Source: Compostibacillus humi
Lineage (GTDB): Bacteria; Bacillota; Bacilli; Bacillales; Amphibacillaceae
Direction: 5' to 3'
Assembly: GCF_014637175.1 (NCBI RefSeq)
Contig: NZ_BMEV01000005.1
Span: 1 to 64,000 of the forward strand
Length of the DNA stretch: 64,000 nucleotides
The notes under the pieces are model-generated. The model saw only the letters and a program-made list of their open reading frames with translations. It was not told the origin of the DNA and ran no database searches. Shown here piece by piece: positions 18,409 through 27,106 of the stretch. How positions within the stretch are numbered: position 1 is the first letter of the stretch; every line of letters starts with the position of its first letter. The position numbers and the translations under genes are program-made.

Positions 18409-19596
18409 TTGAAACAGCCGTTGGAAGGTGTCAGAATTTTGGATTTGTCCCGGGTCTATGCAGGCCCGGCAGGTTCGATGATACTGGGAGACTTAGGTGC
18501 TGAAGTCATTCGGGTGGAGCATCCGGAGAATACAGACAGCATGCGGGAATGGGTTCCCTTTGTCAATGGGGAAAGTACGTATTATATGAGTGCAAACCGG
18601 AATAAAAAGTCGGTTACGTTAAACCTCAAGACCGAAAAAGGGAAAAAGCTGTTTTTGCAAATGGCGGAAAAAGCGGATGTCGTCATGGAAAACTTTAAAA
18701 CCGGCACGATGGAAAGAATGGGGCTAAGTTATGAACAATTAAAAAAGAGGAAAGAAGATATTATTTTATGTTCGATTACCGGCTATGGCCAGACCGGCCC
18801 GTATCATATGGAGCCCGGATTTGACCCGGTCATTCAGGCGATCGGCGGCTTGATGGACATTACCGGCGATCCGGAGGGAGAGCCTATGAGAGTGGGCGTT
18901 CCTGTCGTTGACATGATGACTTCCCAATACGTCGCCATCGGTATTCTCTCCGCCTTGCGCCAGCGGGATTTAACAGGAAAAGGGCAGCACCTCGATATCG
19001 CTTTGCTCGATGTTCAAGTCAGTGCGCTGGCGAATATTGCCAGCAGCTATTTAAATACCGGGACGATCTCGAAACGGATTGGCAACAACCATAGCTATAT
19101 CGTTCCATATCAAGTATTTCAGACGAAGGATCGGCCGTTAATGGTTTGCGCCGGCAATGACCGGCTGTTTGAAAAGCTCTGTCATGCCCTCGGAAAACCG
19201 GAATGGGCGCAGGACGAAAAATTCAAGACGAACAATAAACGGGTGGAAAACCGGGAAGAGCTGACGGAAAAAATTCAGGCAGTTTTTCACGAAAAAACTG
19301 CCGACGAATGGTATGACATATTAGCAAAAGCCGGGGTGCCTTCCGGACAGGTGAATAATGTGGAGCAAGTGTTTCATCACCCGCAAGTAAAAGCGCGGCA
19401 AGCGGTGGAAGAAGTGGCCCATCCGGCGGTCGGAACGGTGAAAATCGTGAAAAGTCCGCTGCGCTTTTCCGAATTCGGAATTCAAACAAAAACCCACCCG
19501 CCATTGTTAGGGGAGCATACCGATGAATTTTACGAAAAAGAGTTCGGAATGTCGAAGGACGAACTGGAGCGCTTAAAGGCAGAAGGAATTATTTAA
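18409..19596 (+). CDS. Class III CoA-transferase (CaiB/BaiF family)
   Basis: A 395-residue family III CoA-transferase. It opens with the typical LEGVRILDLSRVYAGPAGSM, has NRNKKSVTLNLKT near 63 and the probable catalytic Asp in VPVVDMMTSQYVAIG near 165. The start is TTG at 18409, set by AGGAGG 7 nt upstream; an in-frame GTG at 18367 lacks a site. It moves CoA from one acyl-CoA to a carboxylate. It differs from the AMACR-like homologue at 38632, lacking its GHDINY signature. Together with the acyl-CoA dehydrogenase at 10343 it points to CoA-ester chemistry. Confidence 0.88.
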   Translation: MKQPLEGVRILDLSRVYAGPAGSMILGDLGAEVIRVEHPENTDSMREWVPFVNGESTYYMSANRNKKSVTLNLKTEKGKKLFLQMAEKADVVMENFKTGTMERMGLSYEQLKKRKEDIILCSITGYGQTGPYHMEPGFDPVIQAIGGLMDITGDPEGEPMRVGVPVVDMMTSQYVAIGILSALRQRDLTGKGQHLDIALLDVQVSALANIASSYLNTGTISKRIGNNHSYIVPYQVFQTKDRPLMVCAGNDRLFEKLCHALGKPEWAQDEKFKTNNKRVENREELTEKIQAVFHEKTADEWYDILAKAGVPSGQVNNVEQVFHHPQVKARQAVEEVAHPAVGTVKIVKSPLRFSEFGIQTKTHPPLLGEHTDEFYEKEFGMSKDELERLKAEGII

Positions 19597-19624
19597 GAAA
19601 TTTTCGGAAATGCGAGGGATGGAA

Positions 19625-20404
19625 ATGGAACTAGGGTTAAAGAATAAAACTGCAATCATCACCGGGGGAAGCAAAGGGATTGGTTATTCCACTGCGCTGC
19701 ATTTAGCGAAGGAAGGGGCAAATGTCGCCATCTTTGCCAGGGATGAAGCATATTTGGAAAAAGCAGCGAATCGTATAAAAGAGGAAACGGGAAGGGACGT
19801 CTTCTATCTAGCAAAAGATGTTACGAAAAAAGAAGATTGTTATAGTTTAGTAGAAGAAACGGCAAAGCATTTCAACGGCATCGATATATTAATCAACAAT
19901 GCAGGCACGTCCATGGCGTTTCCTTTTGAGGAATTTGAGTCGGACGTTTGGGAAACCGACCTCGATTTGAAACTGTTTGCTGCGATTCATTGCAGCAAGG
20001 CCGCATTGCCGTATTTGAAAAAACAGGGCGGTGCCATTGTCAACGTGACCGCATCGATGGCGAAAACGCCCGGCGCCTCTTCCATGCCGACATCGGTATC
20101 CCGGGCAGCGGGAATGGCGTTTACAAAAGCGTTAAGCAAGGAGGTGGGCAAATACGGCATCCGGGTGAATACCGTTTGTATCGGATTAATCCGCAGTGAT
20201 CAAATCGAGAAGAAATGGAAACGATTATATCCGGATTTATCCTGGGAACAATTTTCCCGCCTGGAGGAACACCAAGTTCCCCTCGGCCGGATTGGCGAAA
20301 CGGAAGAAGCGGCAAAAGTCATTACGTTCCTCGTTTCCGACGCCGCCTCCTATATTTCCGGAACATCGATCAACATTGACGGCGGCAGAGCGGGAACTTT
20401 ATAA
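19625..20404 (+). CDS. SDR family oxidoreductase
   Basis: A 259-residue short-chain dehydrogenase. GGSKGIG is near 14-20, NNAG near 90 and the Ser in NVTASMAK near 142. The usual YxxxK Tyr is replaced: the matching segment reads PTSVSRAAGMAFTKA, without a clear Tyr-x3-Lys, which is unusual and may change activity. ATG 19625 is chosen because GAGGGA lies 5 nt upstream; earlier ATGs at 19610 and 19619 overlap that site. The last 201 bp of this gene and its terminator are repeated at 25980-26180. Confidence 0.8.
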   Translation: MELGLKNKTAIITGGSKGIGYSTALHLAKEGANVAIFARDEAYLEKAANRIKEETGRDVFYLAKDVTKKEDCYSLVEETAKHFNGIDILINNAGTSMAFPFEEFESDVWETDLDLKLFAAIHCSKAALPYLKKQGGAIVNVTASMAKTPGASSMPTSVSRAAGMAFTKALSKEVGKYGIRVNTVCIGLIRSDQIEKKWKRLYPDLSWEQFSRLEEHQVPLGRIGETEEAAKVITFLVSDAASYISGTSINIDGGRAGTL

Positions 20405-20442
20405 ATGAACCATAAAAAAAGAAGGCGATTGCAGCCTTCTTT
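20242..20442 (+). repeat. 201-bp direct repeat, copy 1 (SDR 3' end and terminator)
   Basis: This segment matches 25980-26180 at 200 of 201 positions by eye; the only difference is C at 20281 versus T at 26019. It covers the last 54 codons of the SDR and its terminator. The two copies are 5,738 bp apart and bracket the GntR/hyuAB module. Confidence 0.95.
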
Positions 20443-20446
20443 TTTT
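20415..20446 (+). terminator. Rho-independent terminator
   Basis: Stem GAAGGC/GCCTTC flanked by A and T runs with a 7-nt loop, ending in TTTTTTT. It closes the 10.3-20.4 kb operon. Confidence 0.85.
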
Positions 20447-20791
20447 GACACCATTGTATGACTTCCTGCAAAAGTATTTATATTTCACAAAACCTTCATA
20501 AATTGGGGACGGACTAGCATTGTAAAGAAGAGAAAAAAGGGAATCAACCATTGGACTAAACAGGGCAAAAGAATTGTCTGCTCGTATGAAACAATTAACG
20601 CTGGATAACTAGCATACTCAAATGAGGGATGTTTATAAAACCATAAAGTCCATAGATACAGTTGGCAATTCCAGGACTTCAAATACCTTCATTAAATAGG
20701 AAAGCATTTTTTATTAGCCTCAACTCTAATAACAAACTAATAGTTAGAAATAAAACATAATTATTTATTTTTAAAATATTATTTTATATAC
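20447..20791. other. Gene-free AT-rich spacer
   Basis: About 345 bp with no convincing coding sequence. Frames on both strands are short or lack ribosome sites. Base composition changes sharply to AT-rich after the repeat, consistent with entry into inserted DNA. The last part leads into the gntR promoter region. Confidence 0.5.
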
Positions 20792-20802
20792 TTGTATTAC
20801 AA
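20792..20802. promoter_or_regulatory. Candidate GntR operator 1
   Basis: The 11-bp palindrome TTGTATTACAA lies about 30 bp before the gntR coding region. The same element occurs in reverse complement before hyuA at 21641-21651. FCD-type GntR regulators commonly bind such short TTGTA-n-TACAA palindromes, so auto-regulation is likely. Confidence 0.6.
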
Positions 20803-20832
20803 ACATACATGTTATAGAAAGAGGTGTTTTAA

Positions 20833-21564
20833 ATTATTAATCCGATTGAACGAAAAAAAATATCGGTGCAAATATTTGAGCAACTAAAAGAAAAAATAAA
20901 AGACGGAACTTTTCCTCCTCATTCGAAATTGCCGTCGGAAAATGAACTGGCTTCCATGTTTGGAGTAAGCCGTTCTCCAATTCGTGAGGCGTTAAGCATT
21001 CTAGAAGCGAGCGGTTTGATTGAATCGAGGCAGGGAGGAGGAAGTTTTGTGAAGAAAGTACAGCTTGCTGACAGACTCGATTCCTATTCCTTTGAAATGA
21101 TAGATATTGAACAAATCTATGATTTGCTAGAAATGAGAACGATTATTGAATCTGAAGCTGCGAGATTTGCAGCATGGAGGGCATCTGAAGAGGACCTGAA
21201 TCTCATCAAAACAGCCTTGGACGAATTTACAGAGAAGATGAAAAATATAAATGAAATCGGTTCTGAAGCGGATTATCATTTTCATAAAGCGATTGTAAAA
21301 TCTGCTTATAATCCCTTTTTACTGCAAACGATGGAAAACTTGCAAGACCTATATAAAACTTCATTAGAATTTACGCTGAAACAAAACGTTGGCATCAAAA
21401 GAAAAAGAGAACAAATTTATGAAGAACATTATCAAATTTACAAATCCATTGTTGCAAGGGACGGGGAGGCTGCTGCCTATCATATGAAGCGGCATTTATA
21501 CAATGTGCGCATTAAAATGGGAGATAGGCGAATCAAAGCACTGCCGAAAAAAATGAACCAGTGA
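20833..21564 (+). CDS. GntR family regulator, FadR/FCD subfamily
   Basis: About 243 residues: an N-terminal winged HTH (SKLPSENELASMFGVSRSPIREALS) and a C-terminal FCD ligand domain with metal-type His residues (EADYHFHKAI near 145). The first in-frame ATG/GTG/TTG is GTG at 20866, without a ribosome site and cutting off the family-typical N-terminus. AAAGAGGTG lies 6 nt before an ATT codon at 20833, which would give INPIERKKIS. I therefore place the start at ATT 20833: either a rare start codon or a damaged ATG. It probably controls itself and hyuAB. Confidence 0.75.
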   Translation: MINPIERKKISVQIFEQLKEKIKDGTFPPHSKLPSENELASMFGVSRSPIREALSILEASGLIESRQGGGSFVKKVQLADRLDSYSFEMIDIEQIYDLLEMRTIIESEAARFAAWRASEEDLNLIKTALDEFTEKMKNINEIGSEADYHFHKAIVKSAYNPFLLQTMENLQDLYKTSLEFTLKQNVGIKRKREQIYEEHYQIYKSIVARDGEAAAYHMKRHLYNVRIKMGDRRIKALPKKMNQ

Positions 21565-21640
21565 CTTTGTAATATCAGCAGACTGTAAATTTGGTTTTAT
21601 CAGAAAATTCTGTTGAAATTATGATAAAAATATTATATGA

Positions 21641-21651
21641 TTGTAATACAA
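21641..21651. promoter_or_regulatory. Candidate GntR operator 2
   Basis: TTGTAATACAA, the reverse complement of the site before gntR, lies in the gap between gntR and hyuA. It is about 210 bp before the hyuA start. Confidence 0.6.
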
Positions 21652-21862
21652 CTTATTGAATCCCTAACTAAAGAAAAGTAAATCTAATATGATAGCACTT
21701 GCTGTGGCGGAAATAAAATTCTTCAATGGAGTCAACGCATTTAGTGAAGGGAGGCTGGTCGATTCTGCTGCATTCAATATCCGTATTTGTAGTAATACTT
21801 TTTTGCAGTTAAGATTTCAGAAACTTATAAATATAAAAAATTCAGTTAAAAGGAGGATTATT

Positions 21863-23896
21863 ATGAGTACATATCTGTTAGGGATTGATGTTGGCGGTAC
21901 ATTCACGGATTTTGTATCCTATAATACCAAAACGCGGGAAATCGAAGTCTGGAAAAATTTAAGCACACCGGAACAGCCGATAGAAGGTGTGTTAAATGGC
22001 TTGAGCCGTTTTGAAGATGTGACAAGCATCCAGCAGATTCTCCACGGAACTACCATTGCGACCAATGCGATTTTAGAAAGAAAAGGGAGCAAAGTGGCTT
22101 ACGTCACGACGAAAGGGTTTAAGGATATTCCCTTTATTCAGTGAGCAAACCGGAAAAAACATTATGATTTAAGCTGGATTAAGCCGGACCCTCTTGTAAA
22201 ACGGAGAAACAGTTTCGAAGTTTCAGAGAGACTATCTTATAAAGGCGAAGTGCTGGAAGAGTTAAATGAGGAAGACGTGCGGCAGATTGCAGAGGAAATT
22301 AAGAAAATCGGGGATATTGAAGCCATCGCTGTCAACACGCTCTTTTCCTATATCAATCCGGTACACGAACAAAGAATAAGAGAGCTGGTTGAAAAATATC
22401 TGCCTGGCATTCCAGTATCCATTTCCTATGATGTGCTTCCGAAATGGAAGGAATATGAGCGGGCAAGTACGGTCATTGCCGATGCATATATCAAACCGAT
22501 TGTCACCAACTATATGAATCAGCTGCGGGAGCGCTTTGCCGAAAATAATATCACCGAAAACGTCGGAATCATGAAATCAAACGGCGGAATGATGTCGATA
22601 TCGTCAACAGAAATGGCACCAATCAATACTGCTGTGTCTGGTCCTACCGGTGGGGTCGTTGCAGGCAAGGCGATTGCGGAACAATATGGGATTACCCATC
22701 TTGTCACTCTGGATATGGGCGGTACGAGCACCGATGTGGCAGTTATTGTGAATGGTCAGGAACAATTCACAACGAACTTTGAGATTGAGTGGGGAATTCC
22801 GATTCAAGTGCCGATGATTGACATACGAACCATTGGGGCAGGAGGCGGAAGTATTGCGTGGATTGACAAGGGCGGTATGCTCAATGTTGGGCCGCAAAGT
22901 GCCGGAGCCAATCCTGGGCCAATCTGCTATGGGAAAGGCGGAGACAAAGTAACGGTGACCGATGCCAACCTTGTTTTGGGACGCCTGAACAAGAATAATT
23001 TCTTAGGCGGAAGCATGGAAATCGACTACGAAGCAGCCTATCAGGCAATGGAAAAATTGAGCGAACAGCTAAATATGACGTCAGAAGAAGCTGCTCTTTC
23101 CGTAATTAAGATTGCCAACAACAATATGATCGGCGCTCTAAGAATGGTACTGATTGAACAGGGCTACGACCCGCGTGACTTTACCCTGTTGGTATTCGGC
23201 GGTGCCGGGCCGGTACATGCAACAGACTTGCTCGATTTATCCGGTATTCCTAACAGCATTATTCCGATGCATCCGGGGCAATTTTCCGCAGTAGGATTTA
23301 TTCAGTCAGATCCGCGCGTCGATTTGCAGCGTACCGTTCAAATGACGTCGAAGAACTTTGATATGGAACGGGCAAACGAAGCATTCCAGGAACTGATCGA
23401 AAAGGGCATTAACGATCTCGCTTCCCAAGGATATACAGATAATCTGGAAATCATCACATCCATTGAAATGAGATATCTCGGACAAAACTACGAATTAGAC
23501 GTTCCGTTTACTTATGATGAAATTAACGATGAGAATATGAAAAAGATTTGGAACAAATTCCACGAAATGCATCTTGCCCGGTTCGGCTTTAAGATCGACG
23601 GCGAAGTGATGGAGATTGTGAACTATAAAGCGACGATTATCAGCAAACAGGAAAAACCGAAAGTGAAGGAAGTGGAAAATGCCAACGACAGAGAAGCCAT
23701 TCCAGTGGATCACCGCTACGTGTATTTTGATGAAGGTTCACTGCTGACTGCGATTTATGATCGGGAAGAACTGCTTGATGGTCATGTAATTCATGGGCCG
23801 GCTATTATTGAAGAAAATGCATCTTCGACGGTTATCAAACCAGATTACAAAGCGCAAATTGACAGTTTAGGAAATATCCGCATTGAAAAGAAATAA
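21863..23896 (+). pseudogene. hyuA: Hydantoinase/oxoprolinase subunit A (acetophenone carboxylase-like), interrupted by TGA
   Basis: The full frame of 677 codons encodes an ASKHA-fold A subunit: GIDVGGTFTDFV at the N-terminus, LDMGGTSTDVAV near 286 and FGGAGPVHA near 448. Codon 94 (22142-22144) is TGA in the same frame. Both sides align with the family, where the segment reads like FIQ-R-xNRK-HYDLSW, so a CGA Arg codon changed to TGA by one C-to-T change is the simplest reading. ATG 21863 follows AAAGGAGG. It would hydrolyse ATP to activate a ketone, lactam or hydantoin for the B subunit. A sequencing error cannot be excluded. Confidence 0.85.
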
Positions 23897-23916
23897 AACG
23901 GAGGGGAGAGAGTACG

Positions 23917-25620
23917 ATGGATGTCGTTTCTATGAATATTATCAATTCATCGATGGTTTCCATTTGCCGGGAAATGGGAATTACGCTAATGAAAACATCC
24001 TATTCTACCATTTTTAATGAAGCTTTGGACTTCACTTGCGGACTTGCCAACGTAAAGGGTGAACTGATTGCGGTGGCAGAGTATTGTCCGGCCCAAATTG
24101 GCGGCATGCCAGTTCTGATTGAAAACTGTATTAAAGAATTGCCGATTGAAGATATGAAGCCAGGGGATGTCATTCTTCATAATGACCCGTATCGGGGCGG
24201 GCTGCACGTGCCGGAGCATACCGTGTTTAAGCCGATTTTTATCGACGGAGAAGTCATTGGCTTTGCAGTTGCCATCGGACACCTGGCTGAAATCGGGGGA
24301 ATGACCCCAGGAGGATTTGCCGGTGAAGCTACTTCCATCTTTCAGGAAGGGCTAAGACTTCCGCCGGTGAAGATTATTCAAGAAGGCAAAGACAACGAAG
24401 AAGTATGGAAAATCATGCTTGCCAATGTCCGGACACCCCGCTATAACTACGGAGACTTAAGAGCGTTAATCAGTGCTGCCGATTTGGGAGAAGAAAGACT
24501 GACCGAACTAATTCAAAAATATGGCAAGGAGTTTTTCCTGAAAACGGTTGATGATTTAATGGACTACTCCGAACAAAGAATGCGCGCAGAAATCGCAGAA
24601 ATTCCAAATGGCCATTACGAGTTCGAGGACTATGTGGAAAATGACGGAATCGAGGATAAAATTTTTACGATTAAGGCAAATGTGCATGTCCTGGATGATG
24701 AAGTGATTATTGATTATGACGGAACATCTCCGCAGGCGAGAGGTCCGATTAATGCGACCTATGGGGTTGCGGTTTCTGCGGCCTATAATGCAATGCTCCA
24801 TATTACTGATCCGGAAATTCCGAGAAACTCCGGATGTTTTCGGCCAATCAAAGTTGTCGCGCCTCCGGGAACGGTCGTCAACGTGGATTACCCTGCACCA
24901 GAAGTCGGAGGAAATACAGAAACTCATCCGCGAATTGCCTTTACGATTATCGGTGCTTTCTCGAAAGCAGTTCCGGAACGGGTCGCAGCATGTGAAGGCG
25001 GAACCCACTTGAACTTTGTCTTCGGCGGATATCATGAAGACTATGATGAGGATTACGTCTGCTATGATCTGGAAGGAGTAGGCTGGGGAGCACGGCCTTA
25101 TGCGGACGGAAATAATATGTGTGACTCCATTAACGGCAACTGTCGGACAACACCGGTGGAAGTGTTTGAAACGAGATATCCGTGGCTCATTGAGGCCTTT
25201 CGTCTCGTTCCAGATTCCGGCGGAGCAGGGCAATACCGAGGAGGCTTAGGTGCGGAAAAGATTTTGCGCTCGAGATCCGATTTAATCACCGTCAGCCAAA
25301 TGACGGACAGGCATAAAATTGCGCCATTCGGACTGTTCGGCGGAAAAGAGGGAGGATTAGGAGCTACTCTGATCCAGAAAGAAGGGGAAAAAGAATGGAA
25401 AGATGTTTCGGAAGCTTATGGAAAGGTGTCAACAAGCAAATTCTCGAACATTTCCATCCAATACGGAGACAGGGTGAAAATCGTAACCCCGGGCGGCGGG
25501 GGATATGGTGATCCGAAATTAAGAGATCCGGAGAAATTGAAAGAAGATATTTTAGAAGGGTTTGTGTCCGAGGAAGCGGCAGAAACATTGTATGGTGCAA
25601 AAGAGTCTATTTCTAAGTAA
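23917..25620 (+). CDS. hyuB: Hydantoinase/acetophenone carboxylase B subunit family protein
   Basis: A 567-residue intact B subunit. Family marks are EALDFTCGLAN near 31, HNDPYRGGLHVPEH near 88, GNTETHPRI near 329 and the C-terminal VTPGGGGYGDP near 527. HyuB-type subunits carry out the chemistry (ring opening or carboxylation) with the ATP-using A subunit. It starts 20 bp after hyuA at ATG 23917, behind GGAGGGGAG. With hyuA broken by a stop codon its function in vivo is doubtful unless readthrough or another A subunit exists. Confidence 0.9.
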   Translation: MDVVSMNIINSSMVSICREMGITLMKTSYSTIFNEALDFTCGLANVKGELIAVAEYCPAQIGGMPVLIENCIKELPIEDMKPGDVILHNDPYRGGLHVPEHTVFKPIFIDGEVIGFAVAIGHLAEIGGMTPGGFAGEATSIFQEGLRLPPVKIIQEGKDNEEVWKIMLANVRTPRYNYGDLRALISAADLGEERLTELIQKYGKEFFLKTVDDLMDYSEQRMRAEIAEIPNGHYEFEDYVENDGIEDKIFTIKANVHVLDDEVIIDYDGTSPQARGPINATYGVAVSAAYNAMLHITDPEIPRNSGCFRPIKVVAPPGTVVNVDYPAPEVGGNTETHPRIAFTIIGAFSKAVPERVAACEGGTHLNFVFGGYHEDYDEDYVCYDLEGVGWGARPYADGNNMCDSINGNCRTTPVEVFETRYPWLIEAFRLVPDSGGAGQYRGGLGAEKILRSRSDLITVSQMTDRHKIAPFGLFGGKEGGLGATLIQKEGEKEWKDVSEAYGKVSTSKFSNISIQYGDRVKIVTPGGGGYGDPKLRDPEKLKEDILEGFVSEEAAETLYGAKESISK

Positions 25621-25632
25621 AGGGTGAAGGAA

Positions 25633-25824
25633 ATGAGATTTGCCAGCAGCGGTTATTATGTTGAAAAATATGAAAAGTGCTCTGTTTGCGGGAAGCTTGT
25701 TTATGAAGAAAGAATTACCCAGGTGAATTTAGAAGGTAAAGAAGCGCTATACTGTTCCGAATGGTGCATCGAATGGGAGAAAAAACGTGCAGAGCTGAAG
25801 AAAAAGAAAGCTACCGTATCATAA
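25633..25824 (+). CDS. Small zinc-ribbon protein linked to hyuAB
   Basis: A 63-residue protein with CSVC near residue 16 and CSEWC near 41, a CxxC/CxxxC pair fit for one zinc ion, then a charged Lys/Glu-rich helix. ATG 25633 has AAAGGG 8 nt upstream. It lies 12 bp after hyuB and before a terminator, so it belongs to that operon. Acetone carboxylases have a third, zinc-containing small subunit; whether this much shorter protein plays a like role is inference. No named family was recognised. Confidence 0.7.
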   Translation: MRFASSGYYVEKYEKCSVCGKLVYEERITQVNLEGKEALYCSEWCIEWEKKRAELKKKKATVS

Positions 25825-25834
25825 ACAGAGAAAG

Positions 25835-25868
25835 GGCTGTTTCAATTGTCTGATACATTGAAACAGCC
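25835..25868 (+). terminator. Terminator-like 12-bp stem
   Basis: Perfect inverted repeat GGCTGTTTCAAT/ATTGAAACAGCC with a 10-nt loop after the small zinc protein gene. The T-run behind it is weak (ATATTTGTT). Confidence 0.65.
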
Positions 25869-25979
25869 ATATTTGTTGAAGCTAGTGGCGGTTACTCATA
25901 GAGTGTAGTATAAGATTCAGAATTGAATTTATTTTGCTGGGGATTACAACAACAATTTGAAACTGAGCAACGAGAAATT

Positions 25980-26142
25980 CTGGGAACAATTTTCCCGCCT
26001 GGAGGAACACCAAGTTCCTCTCGGCCGGATTGGCGAAACGGAAGAAGCGGCAAAAGTCATTACGTTCCTCGTTTCCGACGCCGCCTCCTATATTTCCGGA
26101 ACATCGATCAACATTGACGGCGGCAGAGCGGGAACTTTATAA
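25980..26142 (+). pseudogene. 3' fragment of the SDR gene (duplicate)
   Basis: In frame with and nearly identical to the last 54 codons of the SDR at 19625-20404. It has no 5' part, promoter or ribosome site of its own. It marks the right border of the inserted GntR/hyuAB segment. Confidence 0.9.
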
Positions 26143-26180
26143 ATGAACCATAAAAAAAGAAGGCGATTGCAGCCTTCTTT
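25980..26180 (+). repeat. 201-bp direct repeat, copy 2
   Basis: 200 of 201 positions match 20242-20442, including the terminator hairpin. Similarity stops on both sides: upstream after CTGGGAA is reached and downstream within the T-run (TTTATTTTT here versus TTTTTTTGA). Confidence 0.95.
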
Positions 26181-26214
26181 ATTTTTGGTGTTTAAAGCTA
26201 ACGCTCCGTATGCG

Positions 26215-27090
26215 TTACGCATGGATCGGAGATTTCTTTAGATCTTTCACCGGATTGGATAATGGGGCAAAGCCGCTAATGTCACAAGTGACTACATCTC
26301 CGTCACGGATGACGACCGCACCAGGCGTGCCGGTGGAAATAATATCGCCAGGCAGCAATGTCATGACTTTGGAATGGAAAGAGACGAGCTTCCATGGGGT
26401 AAACATCATGTTGGCGACGGCATTTTTGCGGTGCAGCTCGCCATTAATAATAGTAGAGACTTCCAGACGGTGGACGTATTCCACTTCATCGGCGGTCACC
26501 AATTCCGGACCGAAGCTGAAAAACGTATCAAAACTTTTGGAACGGGTCAGATAGCGCGGGTTTTTTTGCAAAATATCTTCTGCCGTCATATCGATGATCG
26601 TCGTATAGCCTGCCACATAATGGATGGCATCCTCTTCCTCCACATCTTTGCACTCCTTGCCGATGATAATGCCAAGTTCTGCTTCAGCGGTCGTGCGTTC
26701 CGATTGGAGCGGGATGTTGATCGTGTCATTTGGACCGATAATCGTCGTATCCGGCTTCATAAAACTGGCCGGCTCCGTATTTGGCGCCTTTTCGCTTAAA
26801 TCGGCGGCGTGTTCCACATAATTCAGCCCAATTCCCCAAATTTTCCGCGGATGGCGGTATAGCGGCCCGAAATTTGCTTTATCCCGCTTTATCCCTTCCA
26901 GCTTGCCCAGCTTTTCTTTGCTGTACCAATTGTTTAGCTCTTCTAATTGCTGGGATTGGAGAATGCCGAATACATCCGTATACCAGTTCGTTCCCGTTTC
27001 CTTGTTGATATCCTCCAGTTTATAGACGCAATCTCCTTCCACAATTGCCGCTGTTTCTCTGCTTCCTTCAATGATAGTCGCAAGTCGCAT
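26215..27090 (-). CDS. Fumarylacetoacetate hydrolase family protein
   Basis: A 291-residue FAH-fold enzyme. The metal-site pattern is visible as TTAEAELGIIIGK near 124 and DMTAEDI near 159, with SKSFDTFFSFGPELV near 176 and LLPGDIISTGTP near 251. Such enzymes hydrolyse or decarboxylate 2,4-dioxo acids, or hydrate 2-oxopent-4-enoates. The start at 27090 (MRLATI) is set by GGGGAGAG; an upstream ATG at 27114 overlaps the previous gene. It is the second gene of a minus-strand pair with the LarA-like protein, convergent with the GntR/hyuAB module. Confidence 0.88.
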   Translation of the reverse strand: MRLATIIEGSRETAAIVEGDCVYKLEDINKETGTNWYTDVFGILQSQQLEELNNWYSKEKLGKLEGIKRDKANFGPLYRHPRKIWGIGLNYVEHAADLSEKAPNTEPASFMKPDTTIIGPNDTINIPLQSERTTAEAELGIIIGKECKDVEEEDAIHYVAGYTTIIDMTAEDILQKNPRYLTRSKSFDTFFSFGPELVTADEVEYVHRLEVSTIINGELHRKNAVANMMFTPWKLVSFHSKVMTLLPGDIISTGTPGAVVIRDGDVVTCDISGFAPLSNPVKDLKKSPIHA

Positions 27091-27106
27091 TTTTGCTCTC
27101 CCCTTT

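Noticed and set aside
20485-20682. 65-codon minus-strand frame in the spacer before gntR
   Set aside because: It lacks a ribosome site, has biased composition and no family pattern. It may be a remnant but cannot be supported.
22142-22144. TGA in hyuA read as selenocysteine
   Set aside because: The aligned residue in the family is Arg and not Cys. No selenocysteine insertion-type hairpin or sel genes were seen, so a nonsense mutation is simpler.
24556-25233. 225-codon antisense frame within hyuB
   Set aside because: No ribosome site or domain pattern was seen, and it lies wholly inside the well-supported B-subunit gene.
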